Origin: Scolanthus callimorphus
Taxonomy: Eukaryota > Cnidaria > Anthozoa > Actiniaria > Edwardsiidae
Assembly: GCA_033964015.1 (NCBI GenBank)
Contig: JAWWUD010000054.1
Span: 372,001 to 436,000, forward strand
Length of the DNA stretch: 64,000 nucleotides
Direction of reading: 5' to 3'
Part shown: positions 1 through 9,949 of the stretch, piece after piece
How the letters are laid out: the number at the start of each line of letters is the position of its first letter
How positions within the stretch are numbered: the stretch's first letter is position 1
Position numbers and translations under genes: made by a program
The notes under the pieces: generated by a model
What the model was told of the DNA's origin: nothing
Database searches by the model: none
Seen by the model: the letters and a program-made list of their open reading frames with translations, nothing else

Positions 1-3000
1 GTAGACGTCAAGGACTTGGAAGTCGAGAGGAACGCCATTAATAAGATCTACAAGGACTTATTCGAGTACTGGATGAACTGTGCTCGCGAACTCACCAAAG
101 CTAGCGTTGATAGATGCCAAAGAAACGCGATGAGGCGAATGAGTAGCGCTCGACATTACTTTCAGACCATTCTCGCGAAGTTTGAAGAGAAAACATGGGA
201 TGGAAAACAAGTGTATAACCCCAACTTCTCGTACAGACTGTCGGCGGGTACTTGGCAATGGATGGACAAGAATTGTGGACTTCAAAAGCACGCAGGAGCC
301 AAGTGTTTGAGCCGCCAGGACGTCAAGAGATTAGAGATCAGCATTATTCCTTTCCGTGACTATGCTTCGCTTCACTTGTTGGCCTTAAAGGCTCTAGCAG
401 AAACCTACAGGTCAGTGAGTGTGGCTTTTAAAGTAATTTTGCAAGCTGTACTTTTCGAATCTCTCTCTGGACTTCACAATAGAGCTGCGCGCGCACAGAT
501 GATGTCACACTAATCAAAAACTCAGACAAGCAAATACACGTTTCTCCCACTTTCTCAGTTTTCTCTAAAACAAGGATACAAAATGAATTGGAAAACTGGT
601 AGTTCCACGATTATAGCATATATAGCATTAAAAAAATCATGAATAATTAATAAGAACAACACAATAGAAACACAATAAGATTATATTTTCTATCCCTCTT
701 TGCTCCGACGAAGGGCTAACGCTCGAAACGTCAGCAAAACAACATTTTTCCACGGCGTTTAACATAAATCTCAACCTTTGGTTGTTGTTGTTCATGTTCA
801 CAATAAGATTCACAGGACCGTAGCGTGTTGAAATTCTGATACAACCACTAGTGCCGTTGTAACTAATTTGCATAGCAACTTTCATGAAACATATCTTGAA
901 GTTTCTCTGCCAAATTTACAAGATTTTTAAAACGCATCCGTGTTGTATCAGATCTACATCACTCACGCTACGCGCTCGTGTTGTAAATCTGATACAACAC
1001 GGCTGCTCATGTTGTAAACATTACTTATAGCTTGTATGTACTCTGGTTCGTATTTCGAGAGCGATCCTTCTGAATGGGATTTGTTTGTCTGAGTCTCGTG
1101 ATCTATTTTTAGAACCCAAATGTGCGCGAAGAGAAAACTAAATCAGTCCTGTGCTTACTTGCCCGTTTCAACTTGCAATTTTTGCTACAACTTTTGTCGC
1201 GGCGATTTTTTCGCACGTACGCGTCAACTCAAAATCACTAATGTAAACGAAGTGCAACTCGGCGCGATCTGCCGCAATTTTTGTCGCGTGATGTCGCGGA
1301 TAGTCCGGCGGATTAGAGCAAATTCTCGAGGAAATTGCGCGTTTTTGGCTAAAGCTCCATTTATTTGCAAGGTGATAGTTTTCAATGTATTTTTAAATCG
1401 TACATATGGAGGCACGCTACTAGCGTGAGAGAAAGCTAGAGAGGTTTTAGGGTGAACAATTGTTTTGCTCAATAGCAGCCATTTTGAATGCTTTGTTATT
1501 CAAATGAGGTTTAGAACTTAGCTTTGCGAACTTTCAAGTTGTTCTCTAGACTGCACAGCCATAGCAGCTCAACATTTGCTAATTCTGAGCTATGGATTGG
1601 TTTGACTGACTTCGGTTGAACGTCTTTTTAGAGTTTTGGTGATTATTAAATGTCACGACCAAATAATTGGGATTGCTTATAATTTATATTGTAAAACAAT
1701 AGCCGACTGAGATTTGGGATGAAATGTTTCAAGAATGACCAACAAATTCTAAAAAATATCGAGATAATTGTTACCTCATGTGTCGAATGTGTAGAAAGAA
1801 GCTTGTCTCTGAAATTTTCACATGGTATTTTCTATCTAGTACTGTGCTATACTCCATAAACACGGACGATAGAAGATTTCACCAAGTGCCGCAGAGCTCA
1901 TGAATAACAAAGGATTCAAAGATGGCTGCCAATGGCAAAACAATGGTTCACATGAAAACTGTTCTAGCTTTCGCTACGAATAAAATTTAGCGTGCCTCCA
2001 TATCTTATCTTCAATAAACTACTAAAAACTATTGACATGCAAAGTTTGGTGTCTTTAGCCATAAGTGCTCAATTTTTAAGCTAATCCGCCGGACTAGGAG
2101 ATTTCAAACATGTCGGAAACTCTTTGCAACTTCATGCGATTTGAAGAAAATATAGCACAGAAATCGCAACAGATTTGCATCTCGTTTACACTAGAGAGCG
2201 GGAATTGCAACTTGCGCGAGAAAAATCGCTGCGTGTAAACCGGCCTCGCTACGCGACCTCAAAATTCAATGTTGCGATTTTAAGCTGTCGATCAAACCAA
2301 AACGCTGGATTCGGCCTCTTCAGTGGGTCGACATTGATTGCCAAATCAACAAAAATGGTTTTGATCCATCCTTGTCGTCCTTGCCTAGTAGGATGTTTCA
2401 CTTTTTGTTAACATTAACATTACAATTTTCTTGCGTAAAATCGCCAATCGCAACAGTGACTTTTGAGGTCGCGTAGCAATGCATACGGTGGTAGACTCAG
2501 GGGCGGATGTAGGGAAGGGGTTGTGGGGGTTGCAACCATCCCCCCCCACCCTATGAGTGTGATAGATTAGTTACTATTTGAATTCGGTACGGATTATAAC
2601 CAGTCCAACTTAGTGGTTCGACCCCCCTCTGAAAAAAAATCCTGGATTCACCACTGTAGACCAGAAACATAAGTGATATGTTTCTGTTTAGACTTAATTC
2701 ATTTTTTTTCTTTCTAAATTACCAAGGACCACAGCAAAGGATGACAAGCTGTCATGTGACTACTACAAGATGTATCTGAAGGAACAAAGAGACAAGGCTG
2801 ACGATTATGTGCGATACGCGCAATGGGCACACGACTGGGATTATATCAGGTGAGCAACTTGAAAATAGACGAGGCCGTGCTCAGCAGAGGATTTCATATC
2901 AATAGGACATTTACACGATGACGTGGGTTGACTACAACTATCAGAAACCTTTGCCTGGCGGCTTATTGTGTAGAAAATTTAGGCTATTGTACTCTTATTC

Positions 3001-5309
3001 ATGAGGGAATTTGTTGATCTGAATAAGCATAAAAAACTGAAAAGGATTCTGGTAGTTGAAGTCAAATGACGTCATCGTGCAAATGGCATTATTCCATTCA
3101 ATTAAATTTCAATTCAACTTAATTGCACACTCGTTATATTAATTAATTACATTGTCTTGAAGTACATACAAATAAAATTTCACACAGTTGTTTAAAAATA
3201 AAAATGAACTTATTTTCAAGTTAAAGTTCAAGTTTAATATTTCGCCACATACAATTTATATAACTACAATACAAATATACACTAAATAAATATATATGGC
3301 GAGGAGAACCATAAAAAACACAAGGCTTATACGGGATGGTTCTCCTCATAATTACATACAACGAATAACGGGCTAAAATCAGAAAGGTAGTAATGAGCTT
3401 TTCGTTGCACTTTTCAAAGCTAGTTGCTAGTTGCGTTTTAAAATTTCGTGAATGCAAACAATGACGCCATCAAAGATCAGCGATGCAGTTGCAATTATAA
3501 TCAAAGGGTATCTTCTGGTCACTTCCTAGTAGTAAGGTGAACGATTTTCAAATATCAAAAATAACGGTCAAAAAAGCAGCCAATCAGCGGGCGAGAAACG
3601 CGACAACTTCTCGACAAAACGTGCACGTTTGAAACGTAAACCAACGCGAAAACATCGTCGCGCTTCAGGGCTGAACGAACATGGTAGTTTTGGCCGCGTG
3701 AGGTGTTGCAAAACTGGTTTTGTCTTGGCAATGTTTGATAGTGTTTTTTTGTCACAGGCAATACGAAGAGAACGACTATCTTGGAATTCCAGATCGAAAA
3801 CTGGGTGCCCCCGATTCAGCCTTCAGGGGCGGATTTCTTGGAACCAGGGAGTGCAGTGGCGGCGCATGCTCCATAGAATGCACACAGATGATAACAGACA
3901 ATCGGTGCACCGCGACAGGGAGTGATGCAGTCGAGAAGGTCTCCCAGGTGTGCGACCATTACATACACGATGTAAAAAAACAACTCGAGGAATTCTGGAA
4001 CAAGAATGTGTTTGCGGTTTCTAAGATCTGGGAGAAATACAGAGACGACGCGGCTGATAAACTACGCAAACTGAGTTGTAAGTTTGCACTTTTGTTATCA
4101 TCGCAGTCTATTGCTTTTGTTTTCCTTCACGCTGTTGTTATGCACTTATCAGTGGAAAGCCCCGCACCCCTTTTGCAGGTTTAGTGTATGTTTAAGACAG
4201 TGAAAGAGTGTTTTCCTTAGTAGTTCTAACGAACAATGTTATTAGGAGTGCGCCTAAAAGGTATTGGATAGGGGAGGGGGGTAAAAAGTATGGGAGGGGA
4301 GGGGTGGGGAGGAGTGGTAGGTAATACCCCAACTCCAAACCCCACCCCCTCTTCGGCCGCCTATGATCTCAGTTCTAATAGTGTCAGTGGTTTGCTGGCT
4401 TTCTGCCTGTCATTGTGAGAAACGTTTTAAAGAAGTTCGTTAATTACTTCCTGAAATTCTCTCAATAAATGAACAATTTGCAAGAAGCACTCCATGATCT
4501 TCGAGTTTGGAGCTCAAGCATTATATTTACGTTGCGGTCTTTCTGTTTTGGTTAAAAATAAGGAAACTTGTAAACAGTGGCGGCTCTAGATCCAAATGGA
4601 TGCTGGTCTAGGGGTACAGTACTTAAATACGAACTAAGACAAACACCAAACATTTAATTATCCTTCATCAGGGCTGTGAAGGCCCTGATACCGCCCTGAT
4701 GAAGAGCAGAATTAAATGTCCGAAACGTTGGCTTCAATCCTGTTTCTGTTTGGTGTATTCATATTCAAGGTCTTCCTGTGTTGCGCGCGGCACGCGCCTT
4801 GGGGAAAAATACACAATCACACCGGCATTTCCCTGTCAGACCAGTCTCGTATCTAGACGTTATTTTTTGCGTCTCTTGCGGTGATTTTCTCTGTGCAAAT
4901 TGTTTTAGAGGCATAGGAACTGGGAATGAGTATCACACGGCGCGCAATGAACTGTGGGATATTCGCGAATTCCGAATTTTTCTCCGCATATCCCATAACT
5001 CTCTGCGCTCCCTGTCCCACAATCTTTGCGCACCCTAAAAAAAACTGGAAAATAGTCTGGGTACGAGACTGCTGTCAGACACAAAGCTTCTTCTTCTGTG
5101 GGGGGTGGGGAGGGAGCATGCCCCTTCAAGGGCGTTCGCCTCTCATGGGTCATTGCGTTGGCTCCAACCTTTAACAATTAATGCGTTTATTTCTTGCAGG
5201 TCAAGGGAATGCAGCGCAAAGCAAGAGCCCACCTGCCACGACACCAAAACCTCTTATTCCACAAAGAGTGAACATTGGGTCGATTCTAAACAAATATGGG
5301 CGCAAATAA
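1..5309 (+). CDS. 3' part of a gene for a helical protein resembling Cry delta-endotoxin domain I (partial)
   Basis: Four coding exons join in phase: 1-410 (continuing upstream of the window), 2727-2849, 3758-4077 and 5200-5309 with a TAA stop. All three junctions use GT/AG sites and restore whole codons (AG|G, AG|G, T|GT). About 320 residues are visible. The first exon is amphipathic helix. It ends in a block with IIPFRDYASLHLLALKAL, and the second exon follows with a Tyr/Trp-rich helix (DDYVRYAQWAHDW). This order resembles helices alpha5 and alpha6 of Bacillus delta-endotoxin domain I, a pore-forming helical bundle; that is a family-level inference, not a proven match. Exon 3 is Cys-rich (RECSGGACSIECTQ) and then returns to charged helix. 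The tail is short, basic and Pro-rich. No beta-rich Cry domains II or III are visible in this part. It could equally be an unrelated cnidarian-specific helical protein. The coding call is firmer than the family call. Confidence 0.75.
701..735 (+). ncRNA. Hammerhead-like motif in repeat DNA
   Basis: The segment reads TTTGCT, then CCGACGA, then a short hairpin (GGGC-TAAC-GCTC), then GAAA, CGTC and AGCAAA. The outer TTTGCT/AGCAAA pair would form stem I, the hairpin stem II, and GTC the cleavage site. It deviates from the CUGANGA core at one position (C for U4). Small type I hammerheads are known from Penelope-like and related retroelements of animals, so this is probably a relic of such an element. 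Activity is doubtful because of the core change. Confidence 0.35.
1135..2480. repeat. Dispersed inverted repeat family, copy interrupted by the 1303-2094 element
   Basis: Outside the nested element the sequence is an imperfect inverted repeat built on runs such as TTGCAATTTTTG and CAACTTGC. It matches 20150-20480 through shared blocks such as AGATTTCAAACATGT and ACAGATTTGCATCT-like arms. It is non-coding; short open frames in it are chance. Confidence 0.5.
1303..2094. mobile_element. Non-autonomous TIR element, TA target duplication, nested in another repeat
   Basis: The ends are GTCCGGCGGATTAG and its complement, each flanked by TA (1301-1302 and 2095-2096). Partly conserved longer arms include ATATGGAGGCACGCTA at about 1404-1420 and its complement at about 1989-2004. 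There is no coding capacity. The flanking sequence joined across the element matches an uninterrupted copy of the host repeat at about 20300-20340, which confirms the insertion point. Confidence 0.65.
2904..3088. mobile_element. Short foldback MITE in intron 2 of the Cry-like gene
   Basis: Left arm ACATTTACACGATGACGT and right arm ACGTCATCGTGCAAATGGC are near-complementary, continuing into TGACTACAACTA and TAGTTGAAGTCA. It is 185 bp with no coding content. The target duplication is unclear. Confidence 0.5.
4663..4722 (+). repeat. Inverted repeat overlapping a hammerhead-like CTGATGA...CGAAAC motif
   Basis: CTTCATCAGGGC and GCCCTGATGAAG form an exact 12-bp inverted repeat with an 18-bp loop. 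The right arm contains CTGATGA, followed 19 bases later by GAAAC and GTT, the order of a hammerhead core, but I see no convincing stem II. It is probably a decayed retroelement end. Confidence 0.35.
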
Positions 5310-5572
5310 TGCGCTGGAACATGCTGCTTTCTTCTACTGTAGCGAGGTTTTGTTAATGTAATATAAATTCAACTTTCTTTTTCTTACTGAAATGAAACCG
5401 CTTACTAGTTTATTTATTCAAAATACGATCAATGCTGCTTTTCGGTGGAATTGTATAGTCAATTGTACTTCAAGTTTCACATGGGTTTAACGTTCCTGTC
5501 TAAATTTGTGCTATTATTGACGTGAATGAAGTGGCAAAGACTGTCATAAGAATATTTTTAAGACAAGCTAGG

Positions 5573-5578
5573 AATAAA
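5573..5578 (+). terminator. Candidate polyadenylation signal of the Cry-like gene
   Basis: AATAAA lies about 265 bases after the TAA stop and is the first canonical hexamer there. By position it would end the transcript near 5590-5600. AATAAA is frequent by chance in AT-rich DNA. Confidence 0.3.
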
Positions 5579-6799
5579 TTATTTACATGCGTGAGTAGAA
5601 AGCCAGTGAGATCTTAGCAGGCGTGGATCCAATAATTGGGGGTGACTTAGTTACAAAGCTTAAAGCAGACATTACCAGAAAAAATGTGGTGACTTATTAT
5701 AGAGGATAAAACGAGAAATGTGCTCAGAAATGTGCTCATTATCTGCCCCTGTCTAGTGGTGACTGATTATGAGAGTACAAGGAATCCTTGGAATATCGTG
5801 TGCAAGTGAAATATATTGAATTATTTAGTAAGTGTGTTCTCTTTGCACGTTTTTGACATTTTGCCTTGATTGGATCTGGTCGGCAGATCCAAATCTTGGG
5901 ACCAGTTTCTCAAAACATGAGGTTATCTGTAACTCATTGGGACAATTATCAGTAAACTTTGTTGTGTTTGAGAGCAATTTTTAGTGAAATTGTCCACAAA
6001 ATTGATTAATGCTAAACAACATGTCAAACTGAATGGGCAATTCCAGAAAATAAAGGTACCCCCCCCCCCCCCCAACGGGCGGCATTTGGAAATTCTGATG
6101 GGATGGGGGTTTAAGAGCTCACATTGAGTTGTCAGCGAATTTCCCCTTGTCATTTTTTGGGAAGGAGGTGGGCTCTGCTTCCTAGATGCGAAACAAAATG
6201 CTTTTGAGAATTCATTTTATTTGTTCTATTAATATTACTAGTAAATGTGTTAAGCACAGTTTTCAAGCAACCCTTATGTTTTGATCTATTCCTTTCTTTA
6301 ATAATGAATTTTCACCGAAAAATTTTTTCCCCTTGGCTTCAGAATATCCAACAATTGGGATGCTTTCTGAGAATCAAAATGTTTTCTGAAAATTGCATCA
6401 TTTTCTGTGCCTCCTCTTTTGTCCCTCACCTCATAAATAACAGTGTTGAGTTAAGTTACTTCTTATAGCTTGTGCTCTGACAAAACACAGATGTAGCAAT
6501 GCTTGGGAATCCAGCATTACCATACTGTCTTTGTTTCCCTGCCTATAAAATCTCCTGACAAAAGAGGCACCCTGGAGAGCTGACCTAATAATCCTAGTTT
6601 TGGCACTAGAAAGCCAAATGCGTTATTGGGTATTTTTTTCAAGCAGTATTTTTATTACTCCCAAAAATTTGAATTTGCTTGTTGGCTCTCTAGTGCTGCA
6701 TCTTTCATGGGATCTTATCTTTGGCAGGGGTAGATTTAGACCATTGCAACACTGTAGCAAATACTACACATCAGATTTCAAGCTAAATTTTAATCTCAT

Positions 6800-6872
6800 A
6801 ATATAGCCCTTGTAAGAGCACCGAGACTTGGTGGGGTGCCCCTAAAACCGTTATTATTATTTTTTTTTTTTT
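6800..6872 (+). repeat. Retroelement 3'-tail-like fragment with ATT repeats
   Basis: TATAGCCCTTGTAAGAGCAC followed by GAGACTTG and then (ATT)n/poly-T matches the complement of 43312-43360, where TATAGCCCATGTAAGAGCAC runs into GAGACTTATTATT. A shared block ending in a simple ATT repeat is typical of a short retroelement 3' end, but the parent element is not visible. Confidence 0.4.
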
Positions 6873-6884
6873 GTATTTATAAAA

Positions 6885-7065
6885 TTGGCCGATGTAAAGG
6901 ATCCCAGATCCCATGCTCTGGATCCCGGATCCCACACTCTTGATCCCAGATCCCAAACCTCAAATTTAGCTGGATCCTAGATCCTGCCTGCCTGGATCTA
7001 TGGGTCCATGCTCTAGATCCTGGATCCCAAACACCAAATTTAGCTGGATCCCCGATCCCTTTACA
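6885..7065 (+). repeat. Degenerate GGATCC-type tandem repeat
   Basis: About 180 bases are built from variants of GGATCCCAGATCCC and GGATCCTAGATCC separated by short spacers, with CAAATTTAGCTGGATCC occurring twice. It is non-coding. Confidence 0.6.
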
Positions 7066-7271
7066 TGGGTCGAATAAAATGTTAGTGCACTGCAGTCGTA
7101 TATCTTCCTAAATCCATCTTACCTTCATCAGTTGTGAACAAAGAACTTGAGGCCCATCCAGTTAAAGTACATAAAAACCACAAAAACTGGGATTGTGATT
7201 GGAATAATAAGTCCCATGTAACATGCCGAGTACTGCTGCAGGCAAACTTCAGGAAAATCCTGGTGATAAAT

Positions 7272-7793
7272 GGGGGGGTTGGTGTAAGAACGACCTAAAT
7301 GACGATTTGGACTGTTTTTCGATTTTTTGATTTTTGACAAACAAACTGCGGAAACATTGTTAAAATAGCCTAAAACTAGCCTCTCTGCATTTTCCCAAAA
7401 AAAAAACGCTGCAAGAACGCTGTAAAACGGCCTCTAACCAGTGGACCTAAGTGACTATTCAGACTGCGCAAATCATGTTCAAATAGTCTAAGTTTTTCCT
7501 AAAAATCGCACCGAGAACGATGTAAACCGGCCTTAGCCTTAAACCCTAAACCCTAAACTCAATCTAACCTGAACTTAAATCTAACCCGAAGGCTAACCTA
7601 ACCCTAAAACTGGCGGTAAGCCTAGGGGTTTTTGCTATAAAATCGCATAGATTTGTCTATTGTTTTGAATACAATAGAGCTTTTCATCCTACCTGGCGCA
7701 TTGTTAACCCTTTGTAGCCCGAATTTATTTCTGTAATTTCGCTTATTTTGCAATGTTATCATGTTCTTCCACTTGGAAAAAAGAAAGAAGAAG

Positions 7794-7824
<31 letters not shown>

Positions 7825-8480
7825 AAAAAAAACGCTGCTTGTAAAGACTATGGGCTCACCCTTTTCAGTGAAGACAGTTGGATTCTTGGTTTCACTTGTC
7901 GAACAGAGAGCGAGCCATGAATTCGCTTTATAAGTGCTTTTTTCAAGTCATTTTCTACTACAGGAGCTGCTTGGCTTGCATCATAAAGCAAACAAAAGTC
8001 GGTAGAGACAAACTTGTGGAAGAACTCACGAGTGAGGAGCACATTTTACGAGCAAAATCAAGTCACAAAGAATTTGGCAGGCCGTGTGATGACTCTTTGA
8101 GTATTATGAAGCTTCTCTGTTGTTCTGTAGCAGAATTTCTGCACTGTCAAGACAATTTTTGGTTAGTTTTGAATCCAAAAGAATGCATTCGGCGCAATAT
8201 TCAGTTGACAGGTGCGAGTGACTATGCACTTATAAAAAAATATCTAAAACTGGGGCTAGGGACAAAGCTGTCATTTTTTTACAGTTTTACCCATAATGCT
8301 TTGCGTTTGAAAAGGGAAAACACCGTTTTACAGCGATCTTGTGGCGATTTTTTTGGGGAAAATGCAGAGAGGCTAGTTTTAGGCTATTTTAACAATGTTT
8401 CCGCAGTTTGTTTGTCAAAAATCGAAAAATCGAAAAGCAGTCCAAATCGTCACTTAGGTCGTTCTTACACCAAGCCCCCC
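7272..8480. mobile_element. Non-autonomous DNA transposon with long terminal inverted repeats
   Basis: The left end (GGGGGGGTTGGTGTAAGAAC then GACCTAAATGACGATTTGGA) is mirrored at the right end (TCCAAATCGTCACTTAGGTC then GTTCTTACACCAAGCCCCCC). Homology runs inward well over 100 bp, through the AACAATGTTTCCGCAG block and into the CTGTAAAACGG-like block. The middle holds long C and A runs and a CCCTAAA-like stretch (7540-7610). The open frames here, including one of 233 codons at 7878-8579, have no recognisable domain and run into the arm. The target duplication is ambiguous (AAAT on either side). Confidence 0.65.
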
Positions 8481-9022
8481 AAATATTTCATAGTCATGAG
8501 TACACTTACTGTATTGTGCAAAACACCAGGCTTGTTCAACAGCCAATGCCTTTTTCTCAAGCAACGAAATTCAAATTGATGTGGTTGAATGTGAATGAAA
8601 GTTGCAAAAAGGTTCAAACTTTTACAGAAAACACAAACACAAGTTAAAGACTTGATTGCTTGATTACCAAGCAAAAGGTCCCACCATGGAATCACGGTTT
8701 TCGAATGAAGAATCCAAAAGCTACCAGTGCCAAAAGTATGTGACATAGTTAAACTTTGAAATCAGTTGGAATGTTTCATGTGCATGTGTGCATGCAGTGG
8801 CCATTGCCAGTGTGCAGGGGCGTAGCCAGGATTTGAGAGGGAGGGGGGGGGCAATCACATCTGTACAAAAAAAAAAAAAAAAAAAAAAATGATTGTATGG
8901 TCCCCTCTCCATCTTTCCAAATTTTTTGTTGATGTTTACACTATTTTTCTTGTAAAAAGAGGGGGCACAGAAACCCCAGGACCGCCCCTGGTGTGCATGA
9001 GAAGAGAACAATGCAGTGATAA

Positions 9023-9581
9023 TGCACCAGTCAATTGACAGCCCCGCACCCCCCCCCCCCCCATTTGCGCATTAGCGGGGTACTAGCAGGGCTTTCGTAC
9101 AGAATTCACACTACATTACTGCCCCGTTGGTCGGGAGATGCGCTTTCTTTCACGGCTTCCACATAGTATATACATCGAGCGGGGAGTCACTCTCTTCCCC
9201 GGGACTCAACACAACAGAAACCAGCCCGCTTTCTGGGCTGTCTCACCTCCATATGAACAGCCCCTTACTTCACAAAAGACATGACAAATACAGATTTGTG
9301 TTACTTGAATTACACATATTAAATTTTAATCTACACTAGCAAAAGTACATACAAGTAATAAAATATGGTCTTATTGCGCTTTGCGATCGGCTGCACTCTT
9401 TTCAGTGAGTAAAAATCCTTTGTGTTATTTTACCCTGGGGACGGTGAATTTACCTCTCAGATTGTCCCCGCAACCGAGGCGTTCACTGCCTTTCACTTGC
9501 CAAAAAGATGAATTCCCCGCTAATGCGCGAATAGGGGGTGGGGGGGGGGGGGGGGTGCGGGGTTGTCAATTGACTGGTGCA
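9023..9581. mobile_element. PIF/Harbinger-like MITE with TAA target duplication
   Basis: Terminal repeats TGCACCAGTCAATTGACA and TGTCAATTGACTGGTGCA continue through a C/G run into a GCGCATTAGCGGGG-like block, about 57 bp per arm. TAA flanks both sides (9020-9022, 9582-9584). TWA 3-bp duplications are characteristic of PIF/Harbinger, so the superfamily is an inference from the duplication. No transposase is present. Confidence 0.65.
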
Positions 9582-9949
9582 TAAATTTACACTGCAATTG
9601 TGGGTCTTCATATGTAAACAGAGTGGCTCCTTGTTTGCGTCATGGAAATTCTTGCAATCTATATTGAAAAGTAGCCCATACACACCTCAGATGTCCAGTA
9701 CGAGTAGAAGATACCAAACAAACACAAGAATGCGAACAACGGTGATAGAATCAGCAACAAGTATACATCAAGTTTAGAAGCTTCCTCGTCCGCCATTACA
9801 CTCACACGGATAACCGCTTGACGAAAACATACGGCTCAGCATACCACAGGGAGCCCATTCAGAGCGCTATTACCATACCGGGAGCCCTGTGGAAAGTTTA
9901 ACCGCATACCAGAATCCTGTCGTCTCGCTGGCTCACTCGAAAATCCAAC

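Larger units (their letters stand above)
411..5199 (+). other. Introns of the Cry-like gene and their repeats
   Basis: Intron 1 (411-2726) holds a hammerhead-like motif at 701-735, an inverted-repeat family at about 1135-2480 with a nested TIR element, and a low-complexity dispersed repeat near 2495-2660. Intron 2 (2850-3757) holds a MITE at about 2904-3088 whose arms share a motif around GATGACGT, and a 12-bp inverted repeat near 3304-3355 (GAGGAGAACCAT and its complement). Intron 3 (4078-5199) has a G-rich stretch at 4264-4320 and an inverted repeat at 4663-4703. No further exon is evident. Confidence 0.6.
5310..9949. other. Region between the Cry-like gene and ADSL
   Basis: No gene is recognised. 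It contains poly-C at 6060-6074, a GGATCC-rich degenerate repeat (6885-7065), a 1.2 kb TIR element (7272-8480), poly-C/poly-A inside it (about 7795-7832), a poly-A run near 8868-8889, and a Harbinger-like MITE (9023-9581). The remaining stretches, 5310-6800 in particular, are AT-rich with no supported feature. Confidence 0.6.

Noticed and set aside
7540..7610. CCCTAAA-like telomere repeat
   Set aside because: Only two perfect units followed by degenerate CTAACC-like sequence, inside a TIR element. The animal telomere unit is CCCTAA, so this is not a telomere.
7878..8579. 233-codon open frame
   Set aside because: It runs through the inverted-repeat arm of a DNA transposon, has no recognisable domain and ends just beyond the element.
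9023..9060. Poly-C runs as a sign of assembly gaps
   Set aside because: C/G runs recur inside element arms in both orientations, so they belong to the repeat; the exact run length may still be unreliable.
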